Positions 63,200-64,000 of a stretch of DNA of 64,000 nt are shown in pieces (positions within the stretch are counted from its first letter, which is position 1; each line of letters begins with the position of its first letter). The notes beneath the pieces were generated by a model. It was not told the DNA's origin and searched no databases. It was given only the letters and a program-made list of their open reading frames with translations. This DNA comes from UBA1494_A sp963973975. Lineage in GTDB: Bacteria > Bacteroidota > Bacteroidia > Flavobacteriales_E > Vicingaceae. The stretch lies in the NCBI GenBank assembly GCA_963973975.1, contig CAXBCF010000005.1, forward strand, positions 1 through 64,000. Direction: 5' to 3'. The position numbers were made by a program, and so were the translations under genes.

Positions 63200-63224
63200 T
63201 ACTTATTTTTTACAAGTAGCATAT

Positions 63225-64000
63225 TTATTTATTTGGAAAATTAGCTTTCCTTTTTTCTAGAAAAGCACTTGTTCCTTCTTTAAAATCTTCTGATTTAAAA
63301 CAATTAGCAAATTCATCAATTTCAGTTTGGTAGCCATTTTCTCCACTTTTGTATCCACTATTTATTGCTCGAATGGCAGCTGATATGGCAACTGAAGAAT
63401 TTTTTGAGAGTTGCTGAACTATTTCTAAACATTTATCAATCAATTCTACTTGAGTAACCACATAGTTGACAAGTCCAACTTCTAATGCTACATCAGCTTT
63501 AATCATGGAAGCTGTAAAAATCAATTCAAATGCTTTTCCTTTCCCTGCTAATTGAGCTAAACGCTGAGTTCCACCATATCCGGGAATCACTCCTAAACTC
63601 ACTTCTGGTAAACCCATTTTAGCATTTTCTGAAGCCAGTCGAATGTGGCAGGCCATTGCTAATTCCAAGCCACCACCCAAAGCAAATCCATTAATTGCAG
63701 CTATCACAGGTTTTGAAAGGTTTTCAACCAAGTCAAATAATTTTTCTTGTCCGCCACCTGAAAGCTCCTTAGCTTGATCCACTGAATATTCATAAAATTC
63801 TGAAATATCAGCACCAGCAATAAAAGCTTTCTCTCCAGCACCGGTGATAATAATTGCCTTCACAGCTTGATCTTCTTCAGCAAGTTTTAAAGCATCGCTT
63901 AGTTCTTGAATTGTTTGCTTGTTTAAAGCATTCAATTTTTCAGCTCGGTTAATGGTGATTATTTGTGCATTTGCACGATTTTCAATTAATAAATTTGACA
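63225..64000 (-). CDS. Enoyl-CoA hydratase/isomerase, N-terminus off-window
   Basis: The frame is open through the right window edge; a TTG at 63935 is internal, since the upstream ITINRAEKLNALN text is also conserved family sequence. The crotonase signature is complete: AGADISEF, NGFALGGGLELAMACHIRLA (oxyanion hole), ENAKMGLPEVSLGVIPGYGG with both catalytic Glu residues, and LVNYVV. Likely hydrates trans-2-enoyl-CoA in fatty-acid oxidation or a related pathway. Closest in pattern to short-chain enoyl-CoA hydratases. Confidence 0.93.
   Translation of the reverse strand, partial: SNLLIENRANAQIITINRAEKLNALNKQTIQELSDALKLAEEDQAVKAIIITGAGEKAFIAGADISEFYEYSVDQAKELSGGGQEKLFDLVENLSKPVIAAINGFALGGGLELAMACHIRLASENAKMGLPEVSLGVIPGYGGTQRLAQLAGKGKAFELIFTASMIKADVALEVGLVNYVVTQVELIDKCLEIVQQLSKNSSVAISAAIRAINSGYKSGENGYQTEIDEFANCFKSEDFKEGTSAFLEKRKANFPNK

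Overview
The window is a low-GC (A+T-rich) chromosomal stretch of a Bacteroidota bacterium, most likely from the order Flavobacteriales. The evidence is a complete aerotolerance (bat) cluster, a MoxR/DUF58 pair, a TonB receptor with a carboxypeptidase-like N-terminal domain, HYC_CC_PP and DUF4920/DUF4292 proteins, a PorE-like OmpA protein, -7 boxes of the type TAnnTTTG, and few Shine-Dalgarno sites. The content is mostly ordinary chromosome, with small accessory patches between housekeeping blocks.

Layout. 1-5280 is accessory: a copper P-type ATPase running off the left edge, its probable metal-sensing AraC regulator with a CxxC domain, a tyrosine recombinase, two small proteins, and a 660-bp intergenic tract made of a dispersed hairpin repeat split by a 168-bp miniature insertion element. 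5281-7928 is a divergent stress or redox locus (HxlR regulator with an NmrA-like reductase, facing a DsbA-like lipoprotein with a frameshifted second NmrA-like gene). 8094-16415 is the moxR-DUF58-bat operon on the minus strand. 16516-18133 holds a GNAT acetyltransferase, msrA and a cold-shock protein. 18185-24602 is a surface-glycan cluster (flippase, methyltransferase-like protein, glycosyltransferases). 24702-36006 is housekeeping: pfkA, priA, a di-heme peroxidase, gltA, a UbiD-type decarboxylase, ridA, a thioredoxin-fold protein, aroQ, xerD.

36007-37341 is a degraded island: a 17-codon remnant of a Fic gene ending in a double-hairpin repeat, a doubly inactivated HigB-type toxin gene, an intact HigA-type antitoxin, and a second copy of the double-hairpin repeat. 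37342-40466 is a minus-strand metal-handling set (TonB receptor with a Cys-Cys plug motif, HMA protein, HYC_CC_PP protein). A repeat-filled 650-bp gap follows, then recG, a WD40 protein, pheT and a pterin dehydratase. A second copy of the dispersed hairpin repeat (47128-47382) lacks the insertion and so shows the empty target site. 47648-53200 codes envelope proteins (AsmA-like, PorE-like, DUF4920 lipoprotein, DUF2892). Two tRNAs (Leu-GAG, Lys-UUU) lie at 53469-53742. The right end holds an acetyltransferase-like protein, an SDR, aroK, a minus-strand operon (flippase, dut, sugar nucleotidyltransferase, TPR lipoprotein, DUF4292 lipoprotein, EnvC-like protein), and an enoyl-CoA hydratase running off the right edge.

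I found no CRISPR array, no rRNA, no prophage and no clear new defence system. The most notable signals are the nested miniature element with its empty-site comparison, the decayed Fic/HigBA island between matching hairpin repeats, and two metal-handling sets (CxxC-AraC with CopA; Cys-Cys TonB receptor with HMA and HYC_CC_PP proteins).
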